Assembly (NCBI GenBank): GCA_027036675.1
Contig: JALWDW010000017.1
Location: 1 to 43,052, forward strand
DNA length: 43,052 nt
From: Candidatus Dojkabacteria bacterium
Lineage (GTDB): Bacteria; Patescibacteriota; Dojkabacteria; SC72; JAHDCA01
Reading direction: 5' to 3'
Part shown: positions 7,732 to 16,221 of the stretch, piece by piece
Numbering within the stretch: position 1 is the stretch's first letter
Layout: each line of letters opens with the position of its first letter
The notes under the pieces: generated by a model
The model's database searches: none
What the model was told of the DNA's origin: nothing
What the model saw: the letters and a program-made list of their open reading frames with translations, nothing else
Position numbers and translations under genes: made by a program

Positions 7732-7749
7732 AGTATAAGTAAACTTATA
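7732..7749 (-). promoter_or_regulatory. -10 box with overlapping palindrome, possible operator
   Basis: On the minus strand TATACT (7737-7732) lies eight bases before the ATG of the 147-aa gene, predicting an almost leaderless mRNA. TATAAGT-AA-ACTTATA (7734-7749) is a perfect two-fold symmetric site over it, well placed for a dimeric regulator. Confidence 0.45.
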
Positions 7750-7793
7750 TTTATATCTTGCCACTTGCAGTATACCACGGTATGGGGCGTGAA

Positions 7794-7813
7794 TTCTAAT
7801 TCCGATTGCAACA
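7794..7813. repeat. 20-base fragment shared with the edge of element B
   Basis: This stretch matches the reverse complement of 12247-12266 at 19 of 20 positions. The site in B lies immediately outside the GGGG-loop-CCCC hairpin. The match does not extend clearly either way, so it may be a short remnant of the same element. The rest of the 7750-7980 gap holds only the terminator listed separately. Confidence 0.35.
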
Positions 7814-7905
7814 ATGTACTATAAACGACAGGTATCTATTCAACTGCTCACCCAACCTCGATTGTTGCGAAATTCAAGGTATTCGGCGCAGTTGTGTGGT
7901 AAATG

Positions 7906-7934
7906 AAAAAGGAATGCACACAACTGCATCCCTT
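7906..7934 (-). terminator. Rho-independent terminator of the 193-aa gene
   Basis: Read on the minus strand, AAAGGGATGCA pairs with TGCATTCCTTT (one G-U pair) around a six-base loop, and the right arm runs into a T-tract (CCTTTTT). It lies about 46 bases after the stop of the gene ending at 7981. Confidence 0.75.
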
Positions 7935-7980
7935 TCTGCGACAGCGTCAACTTGTGTAATGTACTCATTTTCGGGTTAAG

Positions 7981-8562
7981 TTACAGTGTTGCCTGCTCTT
8001 CTGCAATGCTTGGGTCAATTGTTTGCCCGACTACAGAGACGATTTTACTGAAGGCAGATGTTTTGTCGTTTACAATTCCAGAGATCATATGTACAAAACC
8101 TTTAGCTGTGTCGAGTATACCGTTTGGTTGCCCGGTCTGTTCAACGTCTTGGTGACTGTGTGCCACAGCCGCTAGCGCAAATGAAGCTCCCCACGTGACA
8201 GCAGCTCCACCGGCTGCTAAGATGGAACGCCACGCCTTGCCAAACAAGTTGTGCTCTTTGTTTTCTCCGTACAGTAGCCTCTTAAAAGCACTGAAAGGAC
8301 CAACCCTTTCAGGATTGAGAACCTCGACTTGCTGTTGTTGCCATGAACGGAAATTTTGCGCTATCTCATCGATGCGGGTCGAGAAAACTTCACCTAACCA
8401 TTGTCCGAAGCGAGGTGCACCTACCCTACCTGCCGTTTCTTTGGCACCGTTTTTCATAGTATCCCACTTCTTTCTGAGTGGTTCGGCGCCATGCCTAAAA
8501 CCATCTGCAAACAATTCGCCGACACTAGGTTTCTTGTTATCATGGGTTTTACGATTTGTCAT
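7981..8562 (-). CDS. Unknown protein with one hydrophobic segment
   Basis: A 193-residue protein with no family I recognise. A basic hydrophilic N-terminal half (about 1-110) leads into one alanine/glycine-rich hydrophobic helix (AWRSILAAGGAAVTWGASFA, about 110-133). A mostly helical C-terminal part of about 60 residues follows. It may be anchored to or inserted in the membrane by the central helix. It has its own terminator downstream and lies about 250 bases after the end of the 945-aa gene, so it is probably transcribed separately. The intervening bases 8563-8815 show no other gene. Confidence 0.7.
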   Translation of the reverse strand: MTNRKTHDNKKPSVGELFADGFRHGAEPLRKKWDTMKNGAKETAGRVGAPRFGQWLGEVFSTRIDEIAQNFRSWQQQQVEVLNPERVGPFSAFKRLLYGENKEHNLFGKAWRSILAAGGAAVTWGASFALAAVAHSHQDVEQTGQPNGILDTAKGFVHMISGIVNDKTSAFSKIVSVVGQTIDPSIAEEQATL

Positions 8563-8815
8563 ATCTAAAAGTAAATGAATTTAAATTATTAAGAATGTTG
8601 TATTTTACCAAGCCGCAGTACATATGTCAAGACTATGGGATTCCGCGTTCGTAAGAGGTAGAATACATTTGGTGCATAAGACGAAGCGAGCGGTGGTGTT
8701 GTTGAATAAGTTAAACAAAGGTTGAGAAAAGACATAGGCGCTGTAAAATCGATTGAAGCCTTGTTTAGCTGATACCCGGGCCGGCCAGTCGTGGGAAAAG
8801 CCAGTGGCGGTAAAG

Positions 8816-11653
8816 TCAATCCAGGAATGCCGTATATGCAGCCGGGATATCGCCTTTCGTCTCTCCCGCTCGTTCCCTTATGTATTTGTTAAATTGGTCT
8901 ATTCGTTCAGCCATATTGCCTGCGAGATCTCCTTCACTGATAAACTGAGATTCTAGTCGTGTGATCGTATCCTGCTGTCCGGTATCATCGACACGACGAA
9001 GTATACCGATTGTACGCTGGATTGCTGCATTGACGACAGCAGCGTCTCTCCTGATCCCCTGCAATGACGATGCAGAGGGGGTGTCCGGCTCCAGCCTATA
9101 TTCACGTGGTACATTTATGGAGCCATCGTACTCTTGCAGATTTCCGTGCATTACTTGCGGTGCTGTACTCTGCTCTATCTCGTCGGGGAATACCTTCTTA
9201 AGGAACTCATCACGCATAACGGCAATTTCTTCACCCGATGGGACACGGTGTTCCAGGATCGCATTGAGTCTACGAGTGTAAACGGATGTACATAAGCTGG
9301 TTAACACGCGTCGAAAGTCTTGTAAATCAACTGTATCCTGCAGTTGTTTCACGGCGTCTTCATTGTATCTACCGTTAAGCCCCAGTCTTAGGATGTAGTT
9401 CTTGGCCACCGGCATCATAGAATCCCGTTCATCTTCCCACTTGGGCCCACCGAAGGTCTTGCCAAATATTTTAAGTCGTTTTCCTCCGATATGTTCCGGG
9501 GACGGTTCGATCGCGTTGGCAAGGTTGATCAAGCCTCGTATAGTACTCAACTGAGTGAGAGAGTCTTGTTTGGGTTCTTCGTGCATCAGGCTGGCAGGTA
9601 AACCGAGTCCCGTAATGACTCGCCGGTACTCCGCCAGGTTATGCTGTCCGATGCGTACAGTCTCAGTGCCAACTGGGTCCGTTGAACCTATTCGAACTTT
9701 GATTTCCGTATCGGCTTCTGCGATAGACTTGGCTTGTTGCGCGTCCATCAAAGCTTGCAATGGCTTTGTAAGTTCAGCTGATACTTGCTTGGTAATTTTC
9801 TCATACATCTCTTGTACTTGGCCGGTTGTATCTGCTGTATATAGTTTGAAACTATCTCCTTCATAGACCTGATGCCCAGGGTTACTATAGAGAGCGTCGA
9901 CAGTTTTATGACCTAACTGACCACTTTTGATGGTATCTGCATAGTATACTGGAAAGACTGCTTTATCTCCGAAGACAGTCTCTGTTGTACTTCGCTGACT
10001 ATATCTACCCATCCCTTCTTGGTTTCTGGCGTCAGATCCAACAATATCTAGGAATAATAGACCGTTGATAGTTCGCCGCCGGTTGTCTGGAGCTTGATGC
10101 AATGACTCATCAAGGCTTTTGTTTGCTTCATGTACGGTGATAAGGCATATATTACGGATATGTAGCGCCTCGCTCGGCGTCATAAGCGGTGGTGATGACT
10201 CTTCTGCGTAGCTTAACAACTTTTTGAACAATACGTATCCTTGGTTGTTCCCCATGAGGTGTAGCCGAGCCACCTGCAACTGAAAAACCGCTCTTTTCTG
10301 TTCGAAGGTTATTGTCGGGTCAGTTGCAACTTCTTGCATGGCCTTAATTTGAGTGGAGGTTTCCAAACCGGCCTCACGGATTATTCGCGTAGCTGTAACA
10401 TAGTCATCAGGTGTGATACGCGGAGCGTCTGGATCTGCGTCGGGTTGCTGTCCGTATGATTCTTGCATGAGTTGTTTTAGTAGTGATACTTCAGCAAGTT
10501 CAGCGACCGCGGCACGGGCGGCTTCCCCGACAGGGTCCTGAATATTTTCAGATAAAGGAGATGGGTCCTTAATTTGTTCAATAATGCTACGGTACGGCTT
10601 TTGCTTGGAATCCCATGAAGAACCGGCTATCAGGCAAGGTCCATCAGCGACAATATCATTTTGCAACGCCTCTACAGCCAAACTTTGTTCCGCTTCGCGA
10701 ATTCCCTCCTCCAAGTATTCTGGTAAGGGAACTTGCTCACGCTCCTTGCCGAAACCTTGCTCTGCAAAGATCGCCTGAATATTGTAGTGGCTTTCTTTGA
10801 GAGCTTTTTGAAGGGCCTCGCGTATTGCCTCCCGCCGACTTGGTTCGAAATCTTCTGTCAGGTCGTTCAGGGCTTTTGTGTAAATACGCAATTGAGCAAG
10901 GTCCGTTGGTTTCAAATCGTCTCCGTACTTGGAGACGACACGATCCAGAGTGGCAAGCATACTGCCTACTACGAATCCGACTTGGTGCTGTTGTTGCGCC
11001 AACTCTGTTAGATCTTGATCTTGTGGGTCTATTACATACGGCTCGCCTGCGACTCTGTTTTCATGGTAAATCCCGAAGTCATTTGCCTTAGTCCAACTAG
11101 TCCGCATTTGCGTTTGCAAATCAGATGCGGTTTTGATATTTTCTGCGGCGCTCAGACCGTCCACCAATCCAGCCGCCCGCATGTCGGCTATATTATCAGC
11201 CATCTCTTTCAGAGCATCCTCTTCATTTTCGAGGCTACTCTTGACATGTGTTTCAGCTGGTAATGTTGTCGTGGGTCTGAGAGATGCAATTATGTCAGCA
11301 TTATGCGAGTCAATTACCGTTGTGCCTATGTCGACCAAGGTTGGATGGTGTATCTGAGGTAATTGAACAGGTGTCTCATACCCCGCTTCCGCAGTTGGAT
11401 GATTACAAGTTACAGGCCCTTCCAGAGATGCGGAGAGCACTGCCTCGACATAGAAGGTACTCCCTTTCAGGCAGTGCTCCCAGTGTGACTCGCCCTCCGG
11501 AGGACTAGCCGGAATTGCTTGCTCGACCATCTCATGTGCTGGTTTCGCGTCCTGGAGTTGTGCTCGGATAATGCTTGCTGGCTCAAAGCTCGTTGGCAGA
11601 ACACTTTCCATGGGGGGTTCGATTGGATTTTCTACGCCTTCTGCGTCAGGCAT
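8816..11653 (-). CDS. 945-aa protein of unknown function with a possible degenerate GGDEF-like fold
   Basis: I do not recognise the overall family. The first ~140 residues are proline-rich and probably disordered. Residues ~140-530 are mainly helical and charged. Residues ~531-660 show a pattern like a degenerate GGDEF/nucleotidyl-cyclase fold: a hydrophobic strand GLLFLDIVGS (531-540), then YEGDSFKLYTA (597-607) where active enzymes have GGDEF, a helix, and the strand IKVRIGST (651-658). The GGDEF signature is reduced to EGDSF, so catalysis is doubtful and the assignment is inference. The C-terminal ~280 residues are again helical. There is no signal peptide or clear membrane segment. Element B lies just upstream of its start. 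Confidence 0.75.
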   Translation of the reverse strand: MPDAEGVENPIEPPMESVLPTSFEPASIIRAQLQDAKPAHEMVEQAIPASPPEGESHWEHCLKGSTFYVEAVLSASLEGPVTCNHPTAEAGYETPVQLPQIHHPTLVDIGTTVIDSHNADIIASLRPTTTLPAETHVKSSLENEEDALKEMADNIADMRAAGLVDGLSAAENIKTASDLQTQMRTSWTKANDFGIYHENRVAGEPYVIDPQDQDLTELAQQQHQVGFVVGSMLATLDRVVSKYGDDLKPTDLAQLRIYTKALNDLTEDFEPSRREAIREALQKALKESHYNIQAIFAEQGFGKEREQVPLPEYLEEGIREAEQSLAVEALQNDIVADGPCLIAGSSWDSKQKPYRSIIEQIKDPSPLSENIQDPVGEAARAAVAELAEVSLLKQLMQESYGQQPDADPDAPRITPDDYVTATRIIREAGLETSTQIKAMQEVATDPTITFEQKRAVFQLQVARLHLMGNNQGYVLFKKLLSYAEESSPPLMTPSEALHIRNICLITVHEANKSLDESLHQAPDNRRRTINGLLFLDIVGSDARNQEGMGRYSQRSTTETVFGDKAVFPVYYADTIKSGQLGHKTVDALYSNPGHQVYEGDSFKLYTADTTGQVQEMYEKITKQVSAELTKPLQALMDAQQAKSIAEADTEIKVRIGSTDPVGTETVRIGQHNLAEYRRVITGLGLPASLMHEEPKQDSLTQLSTIRGLINLANAIEPSPEHIGGKRLKIFGKTFGGPKWEDERDSMMPVAKNYILRLGLNGRYNEDAVKQLQDTVDLQDFRRVLTSLCTSVYTRRLNAILEHRVPSGEEIAVMRDEFLKKVFPDEIEQSTAPQVMHGNLQEYDGSINVPREYRLEPDTPSASSLQGIRRDAAVVNAAIQRTIGILRRVDDTGQQDTITRLESQFISEGDLAGNMAERIDQFNKYIRERAGETKGDIPAAYTAFLD

Positions 11654-11693
11654 TTCAATATATGATGAGTTTAATTATCTTGTACGCTTGTCA

Positions 11694-11702
11694 AATATAC
11701 CA
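11694..11702 (-). promoter_or_regulatory. Possible extended -10 of the 945-aa gene
   Basis: On the minus strand the sequence is TG-G-TATATT, about 40 bases before the ATG at 11653. It lies outside the recognisable limit of element B. Confidence 0.35.
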
Positions 11703-11767
11703 AATACTAAGGGGTGTTTACAAGTGCGCAAATTTGCTTTCGATTGCAATAGGGTATTCGACGTCGG

Positions 11768-12242
11768 GGTTAGGACCCGGTCTTCATACCCACTGATTGG
11801 ATGGAAACGCTGTTGCGACACAGTTAGTGGGCAAGGATTCGACCCGGTCACATACACAAAACAGAGCGTATACGACATATACAAATATCGCGTGACTACA
11901 GTACACACTACACATCAGGTACGGAGAAGACGCTTACTTGGGGGTATTTTCCCAAACCCCGAAAGACAATACATCAACCCGCTACGTGCGCACGTTTAAG
12001 TACATCGTACTACCTATTGCAACTACAAAGTATCGATAAACACCATGGTTACAAGGAACGTGCAGAGCCCCCGGAATGCGCGCTCCAGAGCGACGGGTAT
12101 CCGTAAACGCCTATACGACAACGTAAGTTGGCCGTTAAATTTCGATTAAAATAATATTAACCGCAAGATTTTCTGGTCGGTTATTCCCATGGTGATAAGG
12201 TTCCTTTGTCAAGGCTGGGGTTTAAGCCTGGGGTTCAACCCC
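11768..12242. repeat. Dispersed non-coding element, copy B (inverted relative to A)
   Basis: The reverse complement carries, in the same order as copy A, the GGGG-loop-CCCC hairpin (12230-12242), TTGACAAAGG (12203-12212), the exact 16-mer (12018-12033) and the exact 21-mer (11774-11794). It fills most of the 720-base gap between the 987-aa and 945-aa genes. The frame matching A's 77-codon open frame is interrupted by TAG (11982-11984) and TAA. The remaining gap, 12243-12373, shows no gene. Confidence 0.7.
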
Positions 12243-12373
12243 GACTTGTTGCGATCGGAATTAGAATATAGGGGTTGTGGTACGGAATGTAATGTCGTAC
12301 TGGCTCGCATCCGACTTGGGTATGATTAAAGAAGATATAGGACTCTACGCATCGGCGCGATGCACGTGCGTTG

Positions 12374-15337
12374 TTACACGAACAAGCTTTCATACAGGCC
12401 TTGCGTATAGGAAGCGTCTACATGCTGTCCGTCGGCTATAAGACTAGTAAGCACATTGAACATATGCGCACCTTGCTGTGAATTAAATTGTTGCGGTGTG
12501 ATACCGGTATGTTGCATCAAGCGCAGGGCCTGCCCTTGGAAATCTCCCCAATTGCCACCCTGGTGGTTCACAAAGATATTGGCATGTGGCGATGCGGAAC
12601 GCCACCCATGCTGTTTTGCCCAGTTGATCCACTCCGGTGGCATACGGAAAGAACCTTGATCCAAAGCTTGTTGTATCGGATGGTTGGGCGAAGTCGTGTT
12701 TACACTGGTTGTAACCGTGCTATCAGACACATCGTTGGGTAGAGGTTGATTGGTGGGATGGGCTGTCTTCCCAGACTTGGAATGATCTGTGTCGGCTTGT
12801 TTGCGATGTGTGAGGGATACAAGAGATGTCATAAATGTCCCCAAGATTACTCCAGCCATCATGTTGACCCCTTTATTTGTGTATTTATATAGCTCATTCA
12901 GTGAATCCGCGACTTTTGCCAATCTGCCATTATTCTCGTCGTATAATCCATGAAGAATTGACTCCATAATCGCATATTGACGATACTGTATACGCTTTTG
13001 TTCCCTTTCGCGATCTGTAGAGGCTTTGTCGATCTCGTCTTTAAGGTTGCGCAGTCTCTGTTGAATACGTGATATAAGAAGCCTACTATCAACTCTATCA
13101 ACTCTATCATCTTTCTCATCTTTCTTATCTTTCTTATCTTCGGTTGCCATCATTTCCTGCAACAGACCATTCATCATATTCGCAATTGACTGTGTATTCA
13201 CGTCTCTTGCAGTTTGTGGCTGTCCATCCTCGTCCATGTATGGGATTTCCGAAATGTCATTTATGTACGTTGCAGCTTCAACCAATTGCGAGGCCAGCTT
13301 GGCGCGTGCCGCATCGGCCTTGGAACCCAGTTGTTTTTCGATATATGTTTCGGTGACGATACCACCTGCGATCGAAGCGGCGACTGCAACTCCGGGAGAC
13401 ATTATACCGAAGATTGCCAAGGCCCCCGGAGTGGCTGTGAACAACATACCAGTCAGTACATCTCGTTTTTCGGCAAACGATGTATTTGGTGAAAAAAGGG
13501 TCTTGAGACCGTGACCGACCCCGGATAGCATTCTGGTAAAAGGACGCAAGAACGCTTCTTGAAGCCCGTCGGTAGAAAAGAATTTTTGTTCGGGATCTCG
13601 AATGACACGTACAACACCGCCAACGACAACGAAAGCTAATAAACCTGGGACGATCGGGATACCTCCGGTACCAAGACCCAACCCCAGCAGCCCGGCACCC
13701 TGCATTGCCAACATAAACGGCAACATACCTTTGACCCGTTGAAGTGTTTTCCTAAATATGGTTGCGAAGACATCTTCACCGTGGTCCGTCAAAACTTCAT
13801 CTGTTAGGAACGTGCGGTTGGCCCCGGCGATAAGCTTGGCGACGGCCCTGTGTGCGTTATCGTCGGTGATATATTCACCAAGGACATTGTCAATGTCTGT
13901 CAAGATTGATTCTTGGGTTTCGGGTAGTGCTTTTTCGTCTGATACGATAGCCGCGAGGCGTTTTGTAATTAGTTTCTCCTTATCGGCTTTATTGTACGAC
14001 GAGCTCGAACTAACCTGCTTTATAGCATTTTGATTGAACTCAACAAATGTTATATACTGAGCCAATGCCATATGGGCCGGGATGTGAAGATCCAAAGTGC
14101 GTAAATTGTTTGTTTGCAATGCCTGTGCCAATTCTTCACCACCCTCCAGAGATCGAAGCCTGTGAACCAAGAGGGCTTTGTATGCTGCATCGGCAAGGTT
14201 CCTGACCGGTTGCGGAACTTCAGGATGCATGGATAATGCAGTGTATGCTTGGATGATACTGTCTGTTGAAGAATCGTTGGACTCCAATGTGTTCTTGATA
14301 AGAGTGAAAATAGAATTGTAGTCGTCTCCGAGCCTAGAGGGATTGAATCCTGAGGCTCTTATTTCTGCGTCGATCGCTGCCTTGTATTCGTCATGTATTT
14401 GCTTGGCTACTGCCGGTTGCGGTAGTTGTCGATCCAATGCCAACGGCTCCAATATGTCGTACATCTGTGCCACGGATTCATTTTCGGGCCTGTCAGGCGG
14501 TAGTATTTGACTGTCAGGATCTTGTACCGCGTCGATCAATGCCAGTTTACGCGCGGTATGCACCACCGCGAGGTGTCGGCGAACTTTTTCGTCGTCACTT
14601 GGGGATGGCCCGATGGCTGTAAAATCAGTAAACAAATTAAAGCGAATGGCATTGTTGGGGAATATGTCTGCCGATGCTGTCGGATCTTGGATCTTGGATT
14701 GCAGATCGGCGGCGCCTTTGAGCTGATCCGCAGTGACTTTACCGTCCCATGGGTCGGGTGTGGTATCAGTTTGCACAAATTTAGGCTTATCGGGGGACCC
14801 GGAAGTCCCCAAGTTACTAAAATTGACATCGGTTTCACTCCGTCCCAGCTTCTCCAGGAACTTTTTATGCACCTCTTTAGTGCCAGCTGTGGCAGTAGTC
14901 GGATTAAAGTTACCACTGAAGTACTTGAGAGCATCGTCATTTAGGGGGTTGGCAGGGTCGGAAGGATCTACAAGCAATTCCATGACCTTACCTGCGAGCA
15001 CTTGTGCGCGGACTTCGTTTTTCGCGTCGCCATCAGCGAGCTGATTAAATGCAGTATCACCGATAAGATCTTTGAGAGCATCGTCAGGCAGATACGCTTT
15101 GGCTGTGGCGAGTTCCTGCTCCAAATTGGTTATGATAGCTGCGACAGTATCTATATAGGCTTGCATCTGTTCGACTTTGTCGGGATTGACAGGCTGGAGA
15201 CTTTCCATAGTCTCTTGCCACGAATCCGCGAAGGCTGGGAGTTGGTTGTTTATCTCCGGACCTGCCTCTACAGGTGATCCATCGATGTCGTTGTAAGCTC
15301 TTCTATATCCTTCTTGGAAGCTTGATATGATAGACAT
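12374..15337 (-). CDS. 987-aa helical membrane protein of unknown function
   Basis: No recognised family. A long helical, acidic N-terminal region (about 1-530) precedes two hydrophobic stretches rich in glycine and alanine (about 537-580, containing GLLGLGLGTGGIPIVPGLLA, and about 629-663). A charged region follows, with a short repeat of D/K/E/R (EDKKDKKDEKDDRVDRVDS) and a likely coiled coil. A third hydrophobic segment (about 826-842) leads to a Thr/Ser/Pro-rich linker and a ~90-residue C-terminal domain with paired tryptophans (EWINWAKQHGW). It could be an envelope-spanning structural protein. It starts 20 bases after the stop of the 228-aa gene with no Shine-Dalgarno sequence, so the two probably form an operon. 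Confidence 0.78.
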   Translation of the reverse strand: MSIISSFQEGYRRAYNDIDGSPVEAGPEINNQLPAFADSWQETMESLQPVNPDKVEQMQAYIDTVAAIITNLEQELATAKAYLPDDALKDLIGDTAFNQLADGDAKNEVRAQVLAGKVMELLVDPSDPANPLNDDALKYFSGNFNPTTATAGTKEVHKKFLEKLGRSETDVNFSNLGTSGSPDKPKFVQTDTTPDPWDGKVTADQLKGAADLQSKIQDPTASADIFPNNAIRFNLFTDFTAIGPSPSDDEKVRRHLAVVHTARKLALIDAVQDPDSQILPPDRPENESVAQMYDILEPLALDRQLPQPAVAKQIHDEYKAAIDAEIRASGFNPSRLGDDYNSIFTLIKNTLESNDSSTDSIIQAYTALSMHPEVPQPVRNLADAAYKALLVHRLRSLEGGEELAQALQTNNLRTLDLHIPAHMALAQYITFVEFNQNAIKQVSSSSSYNKADKEKLITKRLAAIVSDEKALPETQESILTDIDNVLGEYITDDNAHRAVAKLIAGANRTFLTDEVLTDHGEDVFATIFRKTLQRVKGMLPFMLAMQGAGLLGLGLGTGGIPIVPGLLAFVVVGGVVRVIRDPEQKFFSTDGLQEAFLRPFTRMLSGVGHGLKTLFSPNTSFAEKRDVLTGMLFTATPGALAIFGIMSPGVAVAASIAGGIVTETYIEKQLGSKADAARAKLASQLVEAATYINDISEIPYMDEDGQPQTARDVNTQSIANMMNGLLQEMMATEDKKDKKDEKDDRVDRVDSRLLISRIQQRLRNLKDEIDKASTDREREQKRIQYRQYAIMESILHGLYDENNGRLAKVADSLNELYKYTNKGVNMMAGVILGTFMTSLVSLTHRKQADTDHSKSGKTAHPTNQPLPNDVSDSTVTTSVNTTSPNHPIQQALDQGSFRMPPEWINWAKQHGWRSASPHANIFVNHQGGNWGDFQGQALRLMQHTGITPQQFNSQQGAHMFNVLTSLIADGQHVDASYTQGLYESLFV

Positions 15338-15357
15338 GATACTGGTATTTCGTGAGT

Positions 15358-16044
15358 TTAAAGGTATTGAAACTGAGGTAATGACATCACCATCTGCATA
15401 GCGTGCTTGTACTCACCGTCTACCATGGCGGATTTGATGATATCATATACGTCCAGAGGCAAAAACAGCGGATCTGTCGCATCTTGTTTGGTATTGCGCC
15501 CATGGGCGATCGCGTGGTATTGATCGATCAGCAGTCTGATATCGTCCTTATAATTCTTGTCCACCAGTATGCGTAGGACTTGCACCAATCCGTCGGGCAA
15601 ATCCGCCACATCTTGGATCATGGCATGCAGGTTGCGGTATTGTGTGATGATATCTTGCATTGCTTGCCGGTATTGCGCGGCAAGGAAACTGTCAAAAGTG
15701 CGTCCTGTTTTTGCTCTGTAAACTTCGTGGATGAGTAAGAATTTCTGTCTTGGTGAGAGCTTGTCGTTTTGTAGCAGTGGAGAAAGCTTATCGTAATCGT
15801 GCTGAGTGAATACTTCAGCTATATCCATATGCAATTTTGCCGTGAGCAGAGTTCGTAAACCTACGGTGATAAGCTCACCAATATTTGCTCGCTCCCCTAC
15901 TACATCCTGCATCTCTTGCAACACTTGTTTGTAGTCGGAGACGAGTTGGATGTTTTGGTCGATATACGCGTCCACCTGTTTATCCATTATGCTGGATATC
16001 TGCGGGTTTTGTATAATTTTCAAGATGTTGTTTTTCAATGCCAT
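15358..16044 (-). CDS. 228-aa helical protein of unknown function
   Basis: A soluble, helical protein I cannot assign. The frame is open to an ATG at 16086, but I start it at 16044 (MALKNNILK). A perfect extended -10 element (16058-16066) lies inside the longer version, and the extension reads like promoter sequence. The protein is rich in Gln, Asp, Leu and Ile, with helices throughout and no signal peptide, membrane segment or catalytic motif. It is the first gene of a likely two-gene operon with the 987-aa protein. A divergent 836-aa helical protein starts 178 bases away on the other strand, so the three may be functionally linked. Confidence 0.72.
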   Translation of the reverse strand: MALKNNILKIIQNPQISSIMDKQVDAYIDQNIQLVSDYKQVLQEMQDVVGERANIGELITVGLRTLLTAKLHMDIAEVFTQHDYDKLSPLLQNDKLSPRQKFLLIHEVYRAKTGRTFDSFLAAQYRQAMQDIITQYRNLHAMIQDVADLPDGLVQVLRILVDKNYKDDIRLLIDQYHAIAHGRNTKQDATDPLFLPLDVYDIIKSAMVDGEYKHAMQMVMSLPQFQYL

Positions 16045-16057
16045 GGGGCTATAGGAC

Positions 16058-16066
16058 ATTATAGCA
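16058..16066 (-). promoter_or_regulatory. Extended -10 promoter of the 228-aa/987-aa operon
   Basis: On the minus strand this is TG-C-TATAAT, identical to the yebC element. It lies 13 bases before the ATG at 16044, giving a leader of about six bases. This decides the start codon of the downstream gene. Confidence 0.65.
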
Positions 16067-16221
16067 TTTTTTGTGGGTTGGGGCAATAGTGATGTGCTAC
16101 CACCCGGTCACCCGCACCATGAGTGATTGACAGGCGTGAAACCATAATGTAGAGTAGTTTTAGGTGATGCAAACAAGTCTATTGTTTCATACTATATTTA
16201 ATATTAACAACCTGATAAGAA

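Noticed and set aside
12224-12245. tRNA T-arm-like sequence GGGGTTCAACCCC
   Set aside because: No acceptor stem, D-arm or anticodon arm can be placed around it. In element A the equivalent position keeps the stem but not the TTCAA loop.
16045-16086. N-terminal extension of the 228-aa protein from ATG 16086
   Set aside because: It overlaps a perfect TGCTATAAT promoter element; transcription starting there could not include it.
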